A stretch of 31,471 nt of DNA, taken from CAZMJP01 sp964566895 (GTDB lineage: Bacteria > Patescibacteriota > Patescibacteriia > UBA2591 > UBA6264). Where the stretch lies: assembly GCA_964566895.1 (NCBI GenBank), contig CAZMJP010000008.1, forward strand, positions 1-31,471, given 5' to 3'. Of this stretch, positions 15,847 to 22,559 are shown in pieces (the stretch's first letter is position 1; the number at the start of each line of letters is the position of its first letter). Both the position numbers and the translations under genes were made by a program. Below the pieces are notes generated by a model. That model was not told the DNA's origin. It saw nothing but the letters and a program-made list of their open reading frames with translations, and made no database searches.

Positions 15847-16539
15847 ATGAAACAAAAGAAAATAGAAGAAATTTTGGGAAAAAATAAAAGCGACTGGAAT
15901 GAGATAGCCGATAATTTTTCTCAGACCCGGCATAATCTTTGGTTTGAATTTAAGGATTTTGAATTTTTTGCCAAAGAAGGGGATAAGATTTTAGATTTGG
16001 GTTGCGGCAACGGGCGGCTTGGCGAGTTGTTTAAAAATAAAAAAGTGGAGTATGTCGGCGTTGACCAGTCGGAGAAGTTGATTAAAATAGCCCGGGATAA
16101 ATTCCAGACAATAAATTTCAAACATAGGTTTATTGTCGCCGACGCCTTAAATTTAGAAACGAAATTTTCAAAAGATGAGTTTGATGTTATTTTTGCCATT
16201 GCTTTTTTACACCATTTACCCTCAAGTGAATTGAGATTAAAATTATTGAAAGATTGTTTTTCTTTTTTAAGGGTCGGCGGCTTGGCTATTTTTACAGTTT
16301 GGAATCTTTGGCAACCAAGGCTAATCTGGAAATACAGACTTTTGAAAAGAGACGTTTTAATTTCCTTTAAAACAAAAGATAAGACGATTGCGAGATATTA
16401 TCACATTTTTACCAAAGGCGAATTAAGCGGCTTAGTTAAGAGGGCTGGTTTTAAAATAAAAGAATGCTATTATGTTAAAAAAGGAGAAAGGTCTAATTGG
16501 CTTAAAGGATATAATTTGGTTTTAGTCGCTCAAAAATAA
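15847..16539 (+). CDS. Trm9/ALKBH8-like tRNA wobble-uridine methyltransferase
   Basis: 230 residues, class I SAM methyltransferase. Motif I is ILDLGCGNGR (48-57), the acidic residue ending beta-2 is D73 in YVGVDQS, then VADALNL (97-103), FLHHLPSSELR (120-130) and LRVGGLAIFTVWNLWQ (141-156). What lifts it above a generic methyltransferase is the N-terminal WNEIADNFSQTRHNLW. It closely resembles the Y/W-N-x-I-A-x-x-F-S-x-T-R-x-x-W segment of Trm9 and the ALKBH8 methyltransferase domain, which convert cm5U34 to mcm5U34 in tRNA. A gene for Elp3, which makes cm5U34, is 0.75 kb away. In eukaryotes Trm9 needs Trm112; no clear Trm112 is seen here. It runs 28 nt ahead of the phosphohexomutase gene, probably co-transcribed. 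A generic methyltransferase remains the alternative. Confidence 0.75.
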   Translation: MKQKKIEEILGKNKSDWNEIADNFSQTRHNLWFEFKDFEFFAKEGDKILDLGCGNGRLGELFKNKKVEYVGVDQSEKLIKIARDKFQTINFKHRFIVADALNLETKFSKDEFDVIFAIAFLHHLPSSELRLKLLKDCFSFLRVGGLAIFTVWNLWQPRLIWKYRLLKRDVLISFKTKDKTIARYYHIFTKGELSGLVKRAGFKIKECYYVKKGERSNWLKGYNLVLVAQK

Positions 16540-16567
16540 ACGCTAAAAACCGGTTATTTTAAAAAAA

Positions 16568-17935
16568 ATGCCAAAAGTTAACCCAAGAATTTTTCGCGCT
16601 TATGACATCAGAGGGATTTATCCCGGCGAGATTAATGGACCCATTGCTTTTGAGATTGGTTTTGCTTTGGTTGAATTTTTAAAAAAAGAATTTAAAAAGA
16701 GCAATATTCGGATTGTTATCGGTCGGGATTGTCGTTTGTCTTCGCCCGAGATTTTCAGATTTTTTACCCGGGGAGCGATTAACCGGGGAGCGAATATTGT
16801 CAATATCGGGCTGGTTCCCACCGACGCTCTTTATTTTGCTCTTGATTATCTTAAGTTAGACGCCGGGGTGATGATTACGGCCAGTCATAATCCTCCTTAT
16901 TATAATGGCATTAAAATAATGGTTAAGGGTTTGCGGATGTTGGACGGCGATTGGGGTTTGCCGCAAATTAAAAATTTGGTTTTGAAACAAAAAGAGAAAA
17001 GGAAGTTATTCAATAAGGCAAAACTACAGCGTTATAATATCTGCCCCGATTACATAAAATATATTTTATCTTTGGTCAAAATGGAAGGCATTAGAAGAAT
17101 GAAAGTTGTTATTGATGCCGGTAATGGCGTTGGGTCGGTGGTAATTAAAGACCTAGTTAAAAAATTGCCCGTTGATTTAATTTGTTTATACTGCCAGTTA
17201 GACGGGAGGTTTCCTAACCATCCGCCTAACCCTTCGATTAAGGAAAATATCAAAGATTTATGCCGAGAGGTAGTTATGTCTCAAGCGGATTTCGGCTTGG
17301 CTCTTGATGGAGACGGGGATAGGACCATTTTTGTTGACGAGAAGGGAGAAGCGATTAGCGGCGATTTGATTATTGCCCTATTTGCTCGGTATTATTTAAA
17401 AGAAAATGCTGGTTCAACTGTCGTTTATAACTTGACCTGTTCTAAAAGTGTTCCAGAAATAATTCGGCAAGAAGGGGGAAGGCCGATTAGAACGAGAACC
17501 GGTCATAGCTTTATGAAAGAGTCCTGCAGAAAGCATCGGTCTATTCTCGGTGGCGAAATATCCGGTCATTTATGTTTTAAGGACGTTCATTACGTCGAGT
17601 GCGGTGGATTAACCCTTTTAGTGATGTTAGAGATTCTATCCGAAAGCGCTCGACCATTATCCCGTTTAATTGGAGAATTGAGACGTTATTATCGTCTTGG
17701 CGAGGTCAATTTCGAAGTTGCGGATCGCCAAGCGGCGATAAAGAAGGTAGCTAAAGTTTATTCTTCCAAAAAACTAAATTGGTTTGATGGTCTGACCGTG
17801 GAATTCAAGAATTGGTGGTTTAATCTCCGTTCCTCAAACACGGAGCCGCTTTTACGTTTGGTTGTCGAGGCAAAAAATAAAAAAATCGCCGAGGACAAAT
17901 TAAAGGAGATAAGAAATATAATTAAAGGAAAATAA
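16568..17935 (+). CDS. manB: phosphomannomutase/phosphoglucomutase
   Basis: 455 residues, full length for the alpha-D-phosphohexomutase family. It interconverts hexose 1- and 6-phosphates to supply nucleotide sugars for surface polysaccharide. All four signatures are present: catalytic phosphoserine loop T104-A-S106-H-N-P, metal loop D247-G-D249-G-D251-R, sugar-specificity loop G327-G-E329-I-S331-G-H, and phosphate-binding R420-S-S-N-T-E-P. The GEISGH loop is that of bifunctional glucose/mannose enzymes. The product could feed the glycosyltransferases at the start of the window. Convergent with trpS. Confidence 0.93.
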   Translation: MPKVNPRIFRAYDIRGIYPGEINGPIAFEIGFALVEFLKKEFKKSNIRIVIGRDCRLSSPEIFRFFTRGAINRGANIVNIGLVPTDALYFALDYLKLDAGVMITASHNPPYYNGIKIMVKGLRMLDGDWGLPQIKNLVLKQKEKRKLFNKAKLQRYNICPDYIKYILSLVKMEGIRRMKVVIDAGNGVGSVVIKDLVKKLPVDLICLYCQLDGRFPNHPPNPSIKENIKDLCREVVMSQADFGLALDGDGDRTIFVDEKGEAISGDLIIALFARYYLKENAGSTVVYNLTCSKSVPEIIRQEGGRPIRTRTGHSFMKESCRKHRSILGGEISGHLCFKDVHYVECGGLTLLVMLEILSESARPLSRLIGELRRYYRLGEVNFEVADRQAAIKKVAKVYSSKKLNWFDGLTVEFKNWWFNLRSSNTEPLLRLVVEAKNKKIAEDKLKEIRNIIKGK

Positions 17936-17957
17936 AACAGCCGCGGAATTTGCGGCT
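17931..17957 (-). terminator. terminator of trpS, between convergent genes
   Basis: AGCCGC (17939-17944), 7-nt loop, GCGGCT (17952-17957). The minus-strand tail GTTTTATTTT makes it a terminator for trpS. The plus-strand side has no T-run. Confidence 0.75.
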
Positions 17958-17982
17958 TGGGCAGGGAATAGAATTTTGAAGT

Positions 17983-18966
17983 CTACAGATTCAATCCCAT
18001 TTTCTTTTTTATTTCAGCCATTGTTTTTCGGGCGATTTTTTCTGCCCGTTCGGCTCCTTGAGCCAGAATTTTTTTTATTTTTTCCGGATTTTTTTTCAAC
18101 TCTTTTCTTCTTTTTTGAATAGGGGAAAGTTCTTTAGATATATTTTTGGCTAAAAGTTTTTTGCATTCCAGACAGCCGATTTCGGCTTGGGCGCAGCCCC
18201 CGGACACATAATCGAGGCCTTTTTCCTCGGAAACAAGTTGGTGAAGGGAATAAAGACTGCATTTTTTTGGCGTACCCGGGTCGGTTTTTCTTTTTCTGGC
18301 CGGGTCGGTCATGGCCGTGGACAATTTTTGATAAACAGTTTTGGCTGAGTCGGATAAAGCTAAATAACTCTCCGGGCCGTAAGATTTACTCATTTTTTTA
18401 CTCGGGTCGGTCAAACTCATTACTCGGGCCCCCGGGGTTAAAATTGGTTTTGGTTCAGGGAAAACTCTCCCGTATTTTTTATTGAATCTTCTGGCAATTT
18501 CTCGGGTTATTTCAAGATGCTGGAGCTGGTCTTCGCCAACCGGGACCACCTCGGCTTTATAAAGCAAAATGTCAGCCGCCATTAAAATAGGATAACTAAG
18601 AAGCCCGGCATTAATATTTTCCGGATGTTCTTTTGATTTGTCTTTAAACTGGGTCATTCTTTTCAAATCGCCGAGGGGAGTGATTGTGCTTAAAATCCAA
18701 GTCAGTTCAGGATGTTCTTTAATGTCGGACTGGACAAAAAGGATGGATTTATCCGGATTAATTCCGCAGGCGATTAAATCAATAGCCAAATCTAAAATTC
18801 TTTTCGCCATTTTTTTGGGGTCATAGGAGATAGTAATGGCGTGATAATCAACAAGACAAAATATGCTGGGATATTTATATTGCAATTTGACCCAGTTTTT
18901 GATTGCTCCAAAATAATTGCCGATATGGAGCAGTCCGGTTGGTTGAATGCCGCTGAATAACGTCAT
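17983..18966 (-). CDS. trpS: tryptophanyl-tRNA synthetase
   Basis: 327 residues, class Ic synthetase charging tRNA-Trp with tryptophan and ATP. SGIQPTGLLHIGNYFGAI carries the HIGH-type motif H14-I-G-N17, and K191-M-S-K-S195 is the second ATP-binding motif. PVGEDQLQHLEITREIARRFN and ADILLYKAEVVPVG are TrpRS-specific. The C-terminus carries a CX2C (CLECK) motif within the anticodon-binding helical region. The start at 18966 has a promoter immediately upstream and no SD, so it is probably translated from a leaderless mRNA. It stands alone, convergent with the phosphohexomutase. Confidence 0.97.
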   Translation of the reverse strand: MTLFSGIQPTGLLHIGNYFGAIKNWVKLQYKYPSIFCLVDYHAITISYDPKKMAKRILDLAIDLIACGINPDKSILFVQSDIKEHPELTWILSTITPLGDLKRMTQFKDKSKEHPENINAGLLSYPILMAADILLYKAEVVPVGEDQLQHLEITREIARRFNKKYGRVFPEPKPILTPGARVMSLTDPSKKMSKSYGPESYLALSDSAKTVYQKLSTAMTDPARKRKTDPGTPKKCSLYSLHQLVSEEKGLDYVSGGCAQAEIGCLECKKLLAKNISKELSPIQKRRKELKKNPEKIKKILAQGAERAEKIARKTMAEIKKKMGLNL

Positions 18967-18972
18967 ATTTAC

Positions 18973-19001
18973 AGTATATCATTTGTCTGCTAAAGTGTAA
19001 A
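18973..19001 (-). promoter_or_regulatory. predicted trpS promoter, probably leaderless
   Basis: Minus strand: TTTACA (19001 to 18996), 17-bp spacer, TATACT (18978 to 18973), then 6 nt and the ATG at 18966. Both boxes are near-consensus. Confidence 0.7.
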
Positions 19002-19042
19002 GAGGTTCGCTTCGGCGGAGTTAAAAAATAAATTAGAGATAT

Positions 19043-21472
19043 ATGTTCCATCGGCATTATAAGTTTATTATTTTTGGCTTGATATTATTGGCGGTGTTTT
19101 TTCTCCCCGCGGCCGTCCGTTTAATCACGGATTGGTATTGGTTTAGAGCTGTTGGTTTTAGCGATATTTTTACCACCATTCTTGCGGCAAAACTCTTATT
19201 AGGGTTGGCGGTTGGGCTTTTGGTTTTTGCCGTCATTTACGGCAATTTTTTATTGGTCGGCTGGTTGACAAAATTGGGCCCTCAATACATTAATGTCAGT
19301 CCGATTAAACAAATGGTTGCCCGAAAACTTAAAACCCTCGGTTGGCTTGTTTCATTGATTGTTGCTTTTTTGACCGGGCTGGCTTCGGCCGGCAACTGGC
19401 AAATTGTTTTGAAATATTTTAACTCTACCAATTTTAACGAGTTTGACCCGATATTTAACCGCGACCTTTCTTTTTATTTTTTCAAACTTCCTTTACTTGA
19501 ATTTTTATTTGGTTTGTGTTTGGGGATTATCATCATCGTTTTTATTGGAACGATTGTTATTTATACTCTGCGAGGGGGATTGACCTTTAGTCAGGGGAAA
19601 AAATTCTTAATCAGCAAAGCGGCTAGGATTCATTACTCAGCAATTGGTTTGTTTTTCTTTGTTTTAACTGCGGCGCGGATTTACTTTATTAGGATTCCAA
19701 ATCTTGTTTATAGCCGCACCGGGCCTTTTATCGGAGCCAGTTATGCCGATATTAACGCTTTGCTGCCGTTTTTAAAAGTTCTGGTTTTCATCGCTTTAGT
19801 CGTCGCTTTATTATGTCTGATTAATATTTTCAAACCTCTTAATCGTCTAATTTTTGCCGGCCTTGGATTTTATCTTTTAGTGTTTATTTTGGGCGCTTTG
19901 GCTTATCCGGCCGTGGTGCAAAAATTAGTCGTCTTGCCCAATGAATTAGTCAAAGAAACTCCTTATCTTAAGTATCATCTTCAGGCNNNNNNNNNNNNNN
20001 NNNNNNNNNNNNNNNNNNNNNNNNNNNNNNNNNNNNNNNNNNNNNNNNNNNNNNNNNNNNNNNNNNNNNNNNNNNNNNNNNNNNNNCGGCCGGAGATATA
20101 TTATGGAGAGCTCTCCAATGATTATGCGGTGGTTAATACCGGGACAAAAGAGTTTGATTACCCGGCCGGAGACGAGAATGTTTTTACCAGATATCAAGGG
20201 CAAGGGGGGGTTAAAATTAATTCCATTTTCCGCAAATTATTGTTCGCCTTGAGGTTCGGGTCGTTTAAGATTTTTTTGTCAAACGATATTACTTCCGATT
20301 CCCGGATAATGTATTATCGGGACGTTCAAAGTCGGGTCAGGCGCGTTTTGCCGTTTTTAAGTTTTGACTCCGACCCTTACTTGGTGGTTACTCGAGAGGG
20401 GAGATTAAAATGGATTGTTGACGCCTACACGACCGGCAATCAATATCCCTACGCTCAATTGGTGACAGATTTAAGCCGTGACCTTCAACCGTATTTATTT
20501 AAACAAATCAATTACATCAGAAATTCGGTCAAAGCGGTTATTGACGCCTATGATGGCCAGATGCAGTTTTACGTTTCCGACCCAAACGATCCGCTTATTC
20601 AGACTTATGCCAAGATTTTTTCCCGCGAGGAGGAATCCGCCTCCGGAGGGAAGAATGTTTTTTTGTCGCTTGATCAGATGGACGATGATTTAAAGTCCCA
20701 CCTCAGATATCCCGAAGATTTATTCAATTACCAGACGAAACTTTATGTTGTTTATCATATGGACGAGGTCCAGATATTTTACAATAAAGAAGACCAGTGG
20801 GAAATTCCGGTCTTGGCTAGCGGGGGAAAGACAGACCCGACGATAAGACATATGATTATGAAATTGCCCGGGGAAGAGAAGGAAGAATTTATTTTAATGA
20901 TTCCTTTTACTCCCCGAGGCAAGGATAATTTGTCCGCTTGGATGGTTGCCCGCAACGATGGGCAGTATTACGGGCAATTAGTTGTTTATCGTTTTCCAAA
21001 ACAGAAGTTGGTTTTCGGCCCAAAACAAATTGTTAATCGAATTAATCAGGATACGGAAGTTTCGCGGCAGTTGACTCTTTGGGACCAGCGCGGTTCTGAA
21101 GTAATCAAGGGGAATCTTTTGGTTATTCCAATTGAAAAGTCCCTGCTTTATGTCCAGCCGATTTACTTGCGGGCCGAGGGGGGAAGAATCCCGGAGTTGA
21201 AAAGAGTCATCGTCTCTTATGAGAGTCAAATTGCCATGGAGGAGACGTTGAACTTGGCTTTGGGAAAGATATTTACTCCACAAAAGGAATCGAGCGAAGA
21301 GGTTGTTTCTTCTTCGATAGAAAAAGTTTTTGAGCCGGAATCGGATTTAATAAATCAAGCTTGGGAGTATTATCAAAACGCTGTTAATGCCCAGCGCCGT
21401 GGAGATTGGGCCGGTTACGGGCAAGAAATTGAAAAACTTGGCCAAATCTTGGAGGAGATTAAGACAAAGTAG
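19043..21472 (+). CDS. UPF0182 family large membrane protein, interrupted by an N gap
   Basis: The N-terminal third has about seven hydrophobic helices (for example AVRLITDWYWFRAVGFSDIF and its following helix, characteristic of UPF0182/COG1615). The C-terminal two thirds is a large soluble domain with the family blocks RPEIYYGELSNDYAVVNT, EFDYPAGDENVFTRYQG, RDVQSRVRRVLPFLSFDSDPY, NYIRNSVKAVIDAYDG, HLRYPEDLFNYQ and YHMDEVQIFYN. Function in the family is unknown. The protein is probably in the cytoplasmic membrane with the large domain outside. The tail (about 770-809) is helical, matching the coiled C-terminus usual in the family. A run of 110 Ns at 19987-20096 keeps the frame only nominally: the homologous region is usually well over 100 residues longer, so the middle of the protein is missing. 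Confidence 0.9.
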   Translation: MFHRHYKFIIFGLILLAVFFLPAAVRLITDWYWFRAVGFSDIFTTILAAKLLLGLAVGLLVFAVIYGNFLLVGWLTKLGPQYINVSPIKQMVARKLKTLGWLVSLIVAFLTGLASAGNWQIVLKYFNSTNFNEFDPIFNRDLSFYFFKLPLLEFLFGLCLGIIIIVFIGTIVIYTLRGGLTFSQGKKFLISKAARIHYSAIGLFFFVLTAARIYFIRIPNLVYSRTGPFIGASYADINALLPFLKVLVFIALVVALLCLINIFKPLNRLIFAGLGFYLLVFILGALAYPAVVQKLVVLPNELVKETPYLKYHLQXXXXXXXXXXXXXXXXXXXXXXXXXXXXXXXXXXRPEIYYGELSNDYAVVNTGTKEFDYPAGDENVFTRYQGQGGVKINSIFRKLLFALRFGSFKIFLSNDITSDSRIMYYRDVQSRVRRVLPFLSFDSDPYLVVTREGRLKWIVDAYTTGNQYPYAQLVTDLSRDLQPYLFKQINYIRNSVKAVIDAYDGQMQFYVSDPNDPLIQTYAKIFSREEESASGGKNVFLSLDQMDDDLKSHLRYPEDLFNYQTKLYVVYHMDEVQIFYNKEDQWEIPVLASGGKTDPTIRHMIMKLPGEEKEEFILMIPFTPRGKDNLSAWMVARNDGQYYGQLVVYRFPKQKLVFGPKQIVNRINQDTEVSRQLTLWDQRGSEVIKGNLLVIPIEKSLLYVQPIYLRAEGGRIPELKRVIVSYESQIAMEETLNLALGKIFTPQKESSEEVVSSSIEKVFEPESDLINQAWEYYQNAVNAQRRGDWAGYGQEIEKLGQILEEIKTK
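19987..20096. other. assembly gap (110 Ns)
   Basis: Unresolved bases inside the UPF0182 gene, between KETPYLKYHLQ and RPEIYYGEL. The true size is probably larger than the printed length. Confidence 0.98.
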
Positions 21473-21485
21473 TTCAAAACAAGGG

Positions 21486-21525
21486 ATAAAAAATTGCCGG
21501 TGAAATTCGTTTAAAATTCACCGGC
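21486..21525 (-). terminator. strong terminator, minus strand (possibly bidirectional)
   Basis: GCCGGTGAA (21496-21504), 12-nt loop, TTCACCGGC (21517-21525): a perfect 9-bp stem. On the minus strand it is followed by AATTTTTTATC, ending the gene that stops at 21540. It also sits 24 nt after the UPF0182 stop and may serve both. Confidence 0.85.
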
Positions 21526-21539
21526 TGTTTCAAATTCGA

Positions 21540-21956
21540 TTATGGGTTAGGATTGAGACGCGACCATAGCTTATTGATCATTTCTCCGATTCTCTCCCCC
21601 AATGGGTTTGGGGATGGTATCATCACCTCAGAAGAGGTGATCATCGGGACCGCCGGCGTCTCAAATAGTATCTCTTCCAAAAGCTTTATCGCCGGATCCG
21701 GGTTGTTTTGTTTTAATCCGACTATCGCTTCTCTATATTTTCTGATCTTGATCTGCAGATTTTTGATTCTTTTTTTCAACTGGTTTTGCCGGAATCTCAT
21801 TATTTTTACCACGGCTCTGGAGAGCATGAGATGCGGTTCGTCCCGGTGTTTTTGGATATAACGGATAATTTTACCGAGGGTCTTTTTTCTCATCCTCAAC
21901 TCTCGGTAAAGAAAATAACACCTGTTTTTTAAAAAATTAACCACCTCTTCTTCCAT
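21540..21956 (-). CDS. small basic helical protein, unknown (138 aa)
   Basis: Residues 1 to about 90 are helical and strongly basic (RELRMRKKTLGKIIRYIQK; RFRQNQLKKRIKNLQIKIRKY), suggesting a coiled coil or nucleic-acid binder. The last 45 residues are P/S/T-rich then amphipathic (GERIGEMINKLWSRL). No family recognised and no signal peptide. The start is fixed by a strong AGGAGG 7 nt upstream. A TTGACA-17-TATTGT promoter and a strong terminator make it a self-contained unit. The coding DNA contains an unusual number of perfect stems: ATCACCTC/GAGGTGAT (21622-21641), TTGAGACGC/GCGTCTCAA (21553-21561 with 21656-21664, closing a multi-hairpin region), ATCTCAT/ATGAGAT (21794-21832) and TTTACCGAG/CTCGGTAAA (21870-21910). 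Confidence 0.75.
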   Translation of the reverse strand: MEEEVVNFLKNRCYFLYRELRMRKKTLGKIIRYIQKHRDEPHLMLSRAVVKIMRFRQNQLKKRIKNLQIKIRKYREAIVGLKQNNPDPAIKLLEEILFETPAVPMITSSEVMIPSPNPLGERIGEMINKLWSRLNPNP

Positions 21957-21999
21957 TTTTATTCCTCCTATTTAAATATTTAAATTTGCCTTTTATATA

Positions 22000-22028
22000 A
22001 CAATAACAGAATTATTTATATTTGTCAA
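22000..22028 (-). promoter_or_regulatory. promoter of the 138-aa basic-protein gene
   Basis: Minus strand: TTGACA (22028 to 22023), 17-bp spacer, TATTGT (22005 to 22000). The leader of about 37 nt carries AGGAGG. Confidence 0.65.
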
Positions 22029-22038
22029 GTAAGATAAC

Positions 22039-22068
22039 AAATAGGCAGTGTTGAGCCACTACCTATTT
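22039..22068 (-). terminator. hairpin after the zinc-ribbon gene
   Basis: AAATAGG-c-AGTG (22039-22050), loop TTGAGC, CACT-a-CCTATTT (22057-22068): 11 pairs with one mismatch, 10 nt after the stop at 22078. The minus-strand tail GTTATCTT is only weakly T-rich. Confidence 0.55.
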
Positions 22069-22077
22069 TTGTTAAAG

Positions 22078-22227
22078 TTATTCAGAGGGGGGGGCATTAT
22101 TGGTGTTCTTTGTCTCTTCTTTCCCTTTTAATTTTTTTTGGCATTCGTCACAGATGGCACTCGTTTCTAGCCCGTCGCCATCCTGGATAATCTTTTTACA
22201 TAATAGACAGACGATTCGAAATTTCAT
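22078..22227 (-). CDS. 49-aa zinc-ribbon protein
   Basis: A short gene reading MKFRIVCLLCKKIIQDGDGL then ETSAICDECQKKLKGKEETK and a tail ending NNAPPSE. Two CX2C pairs, C7-x-x-C10 and C26-x-x-C29 separated by 15 residues, should bind one zinc as a treble-clef or ribbon, similar in style to the zinc finger of DksA/TraR proteins but without their helical hairpin. The start is supported by GGAGG 8 nt upstream (minus strand) and a TTGACT-17-TAAAAT promoter. Role unknown; a small regulator or protein-interaction module is an inference. A run of eight C on the coding strand near the 3' end (22087-22094) is slippage-prone. Confidence 0.7.
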   Translation of the reverse strand: MKFRIVCLLCKKIIQDGDGLETSAICDECQKKLKGKEETKNTNNAPPSE

Positions 22228-22254
22228 TATATATCCTCCAATATTTTATATTAT

Positions 22255-22283
22255 ATTTTAAACGAAAACTTTAGAAAAGTCAA
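22255..22283 (-). promoter_or_regulatory. promoter of the zinc-ribbon gene
   Basis: Minus strand: TTGACT (22283 to 22278), 17-bp spacer, TAAAAT (22260 to 22255), then a short AT-rich leader with GGAGG. Confidence 0.65.
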
Positions 22284-22318
22284 GAGATATCTTAAGGCTT
22301 TTGGAATTTAATTGGCGG

Positions 22319-22352
22319 GGCAGAGGGGGTGCTCTCGGTCGGAGTCTCTGCC
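22319..22352. repeat. intergenic inverted repeat
   Basis: GGCAGAG (22319-22325) and CTCTGCC (22346-22352), 20-nt loop containing GCTCTCGGTCGGAGT, itself partly self-complementary. It is much richer in GC than its surroundings. It shares a GGAGTC(T/C)CTG core with the coding-sequence repeat at 1413-1440, suggesting a dispersed element. Confidence 0.5.
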
Positions 22353-22391
22353 AGGGGCGGATCAGCCGCACCTTAAATTTTAAAATAAAGT

Positions 22392-22409
22392 GGCTGAGAA
22401 CCAACAGCC
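22392..22409 (-). terminator. possible terminator after tRNA-Leu
   Basis: GGCTG/CAGCC 5-bp stem with an 8-nt loop. On the minus strand it is followed by ACTTTATTTT, about 45 nt after the tRNA 3' end. The plus-strand side also has a short T-run (CTTTTT). Modest stem only. Confidence 0.4.
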
Positions 22410-22452
22410 CTTTTTACCAATAAACAGATACTCCGCCACTGAAATCGCTGAC

Positions 22453-22539
22453 TGGTGCCCACGGTCGGGGTCGAACCGACACGCTCTTGCGAGCCAGGCT
22501 TCTGAGGCCTGTGTGTATACCAAATTCCACCACGTGGGC
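22453..22539 (-). tRNA. tRNA-Leu (anticodon CAG)
   Basis: Type II tRNA on the minus strand. Acceptor stem GCCCACG/CGTGGGC, anticodon stem CAGGC/GCCTG around loop CTCAGAA (anticodon CAG, reads CTG), long variable arm GCTC-GCAA-GAGC, T stem GTCGG/CCGAC with loop TTCGACC, discriminator A, and an encoded CCA (22455-22453). It begins 20 nt after the stop of the peptide-binding protein gene on the same strand, so it may be processed from that transcript. Confidence 0.95.
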
Positions 22540-22559
22540 TAAAAAGAGATAAACTCGTT

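Noticed and set aside
22078..22227. The 49-aa zinc-ribbon as the Trm112 partner of the Trm9-like enzyme
   Set aside because: Only the CX2C pairs are shared; the length, the C15 spacing and the lack of other Trm112 features do not support it.
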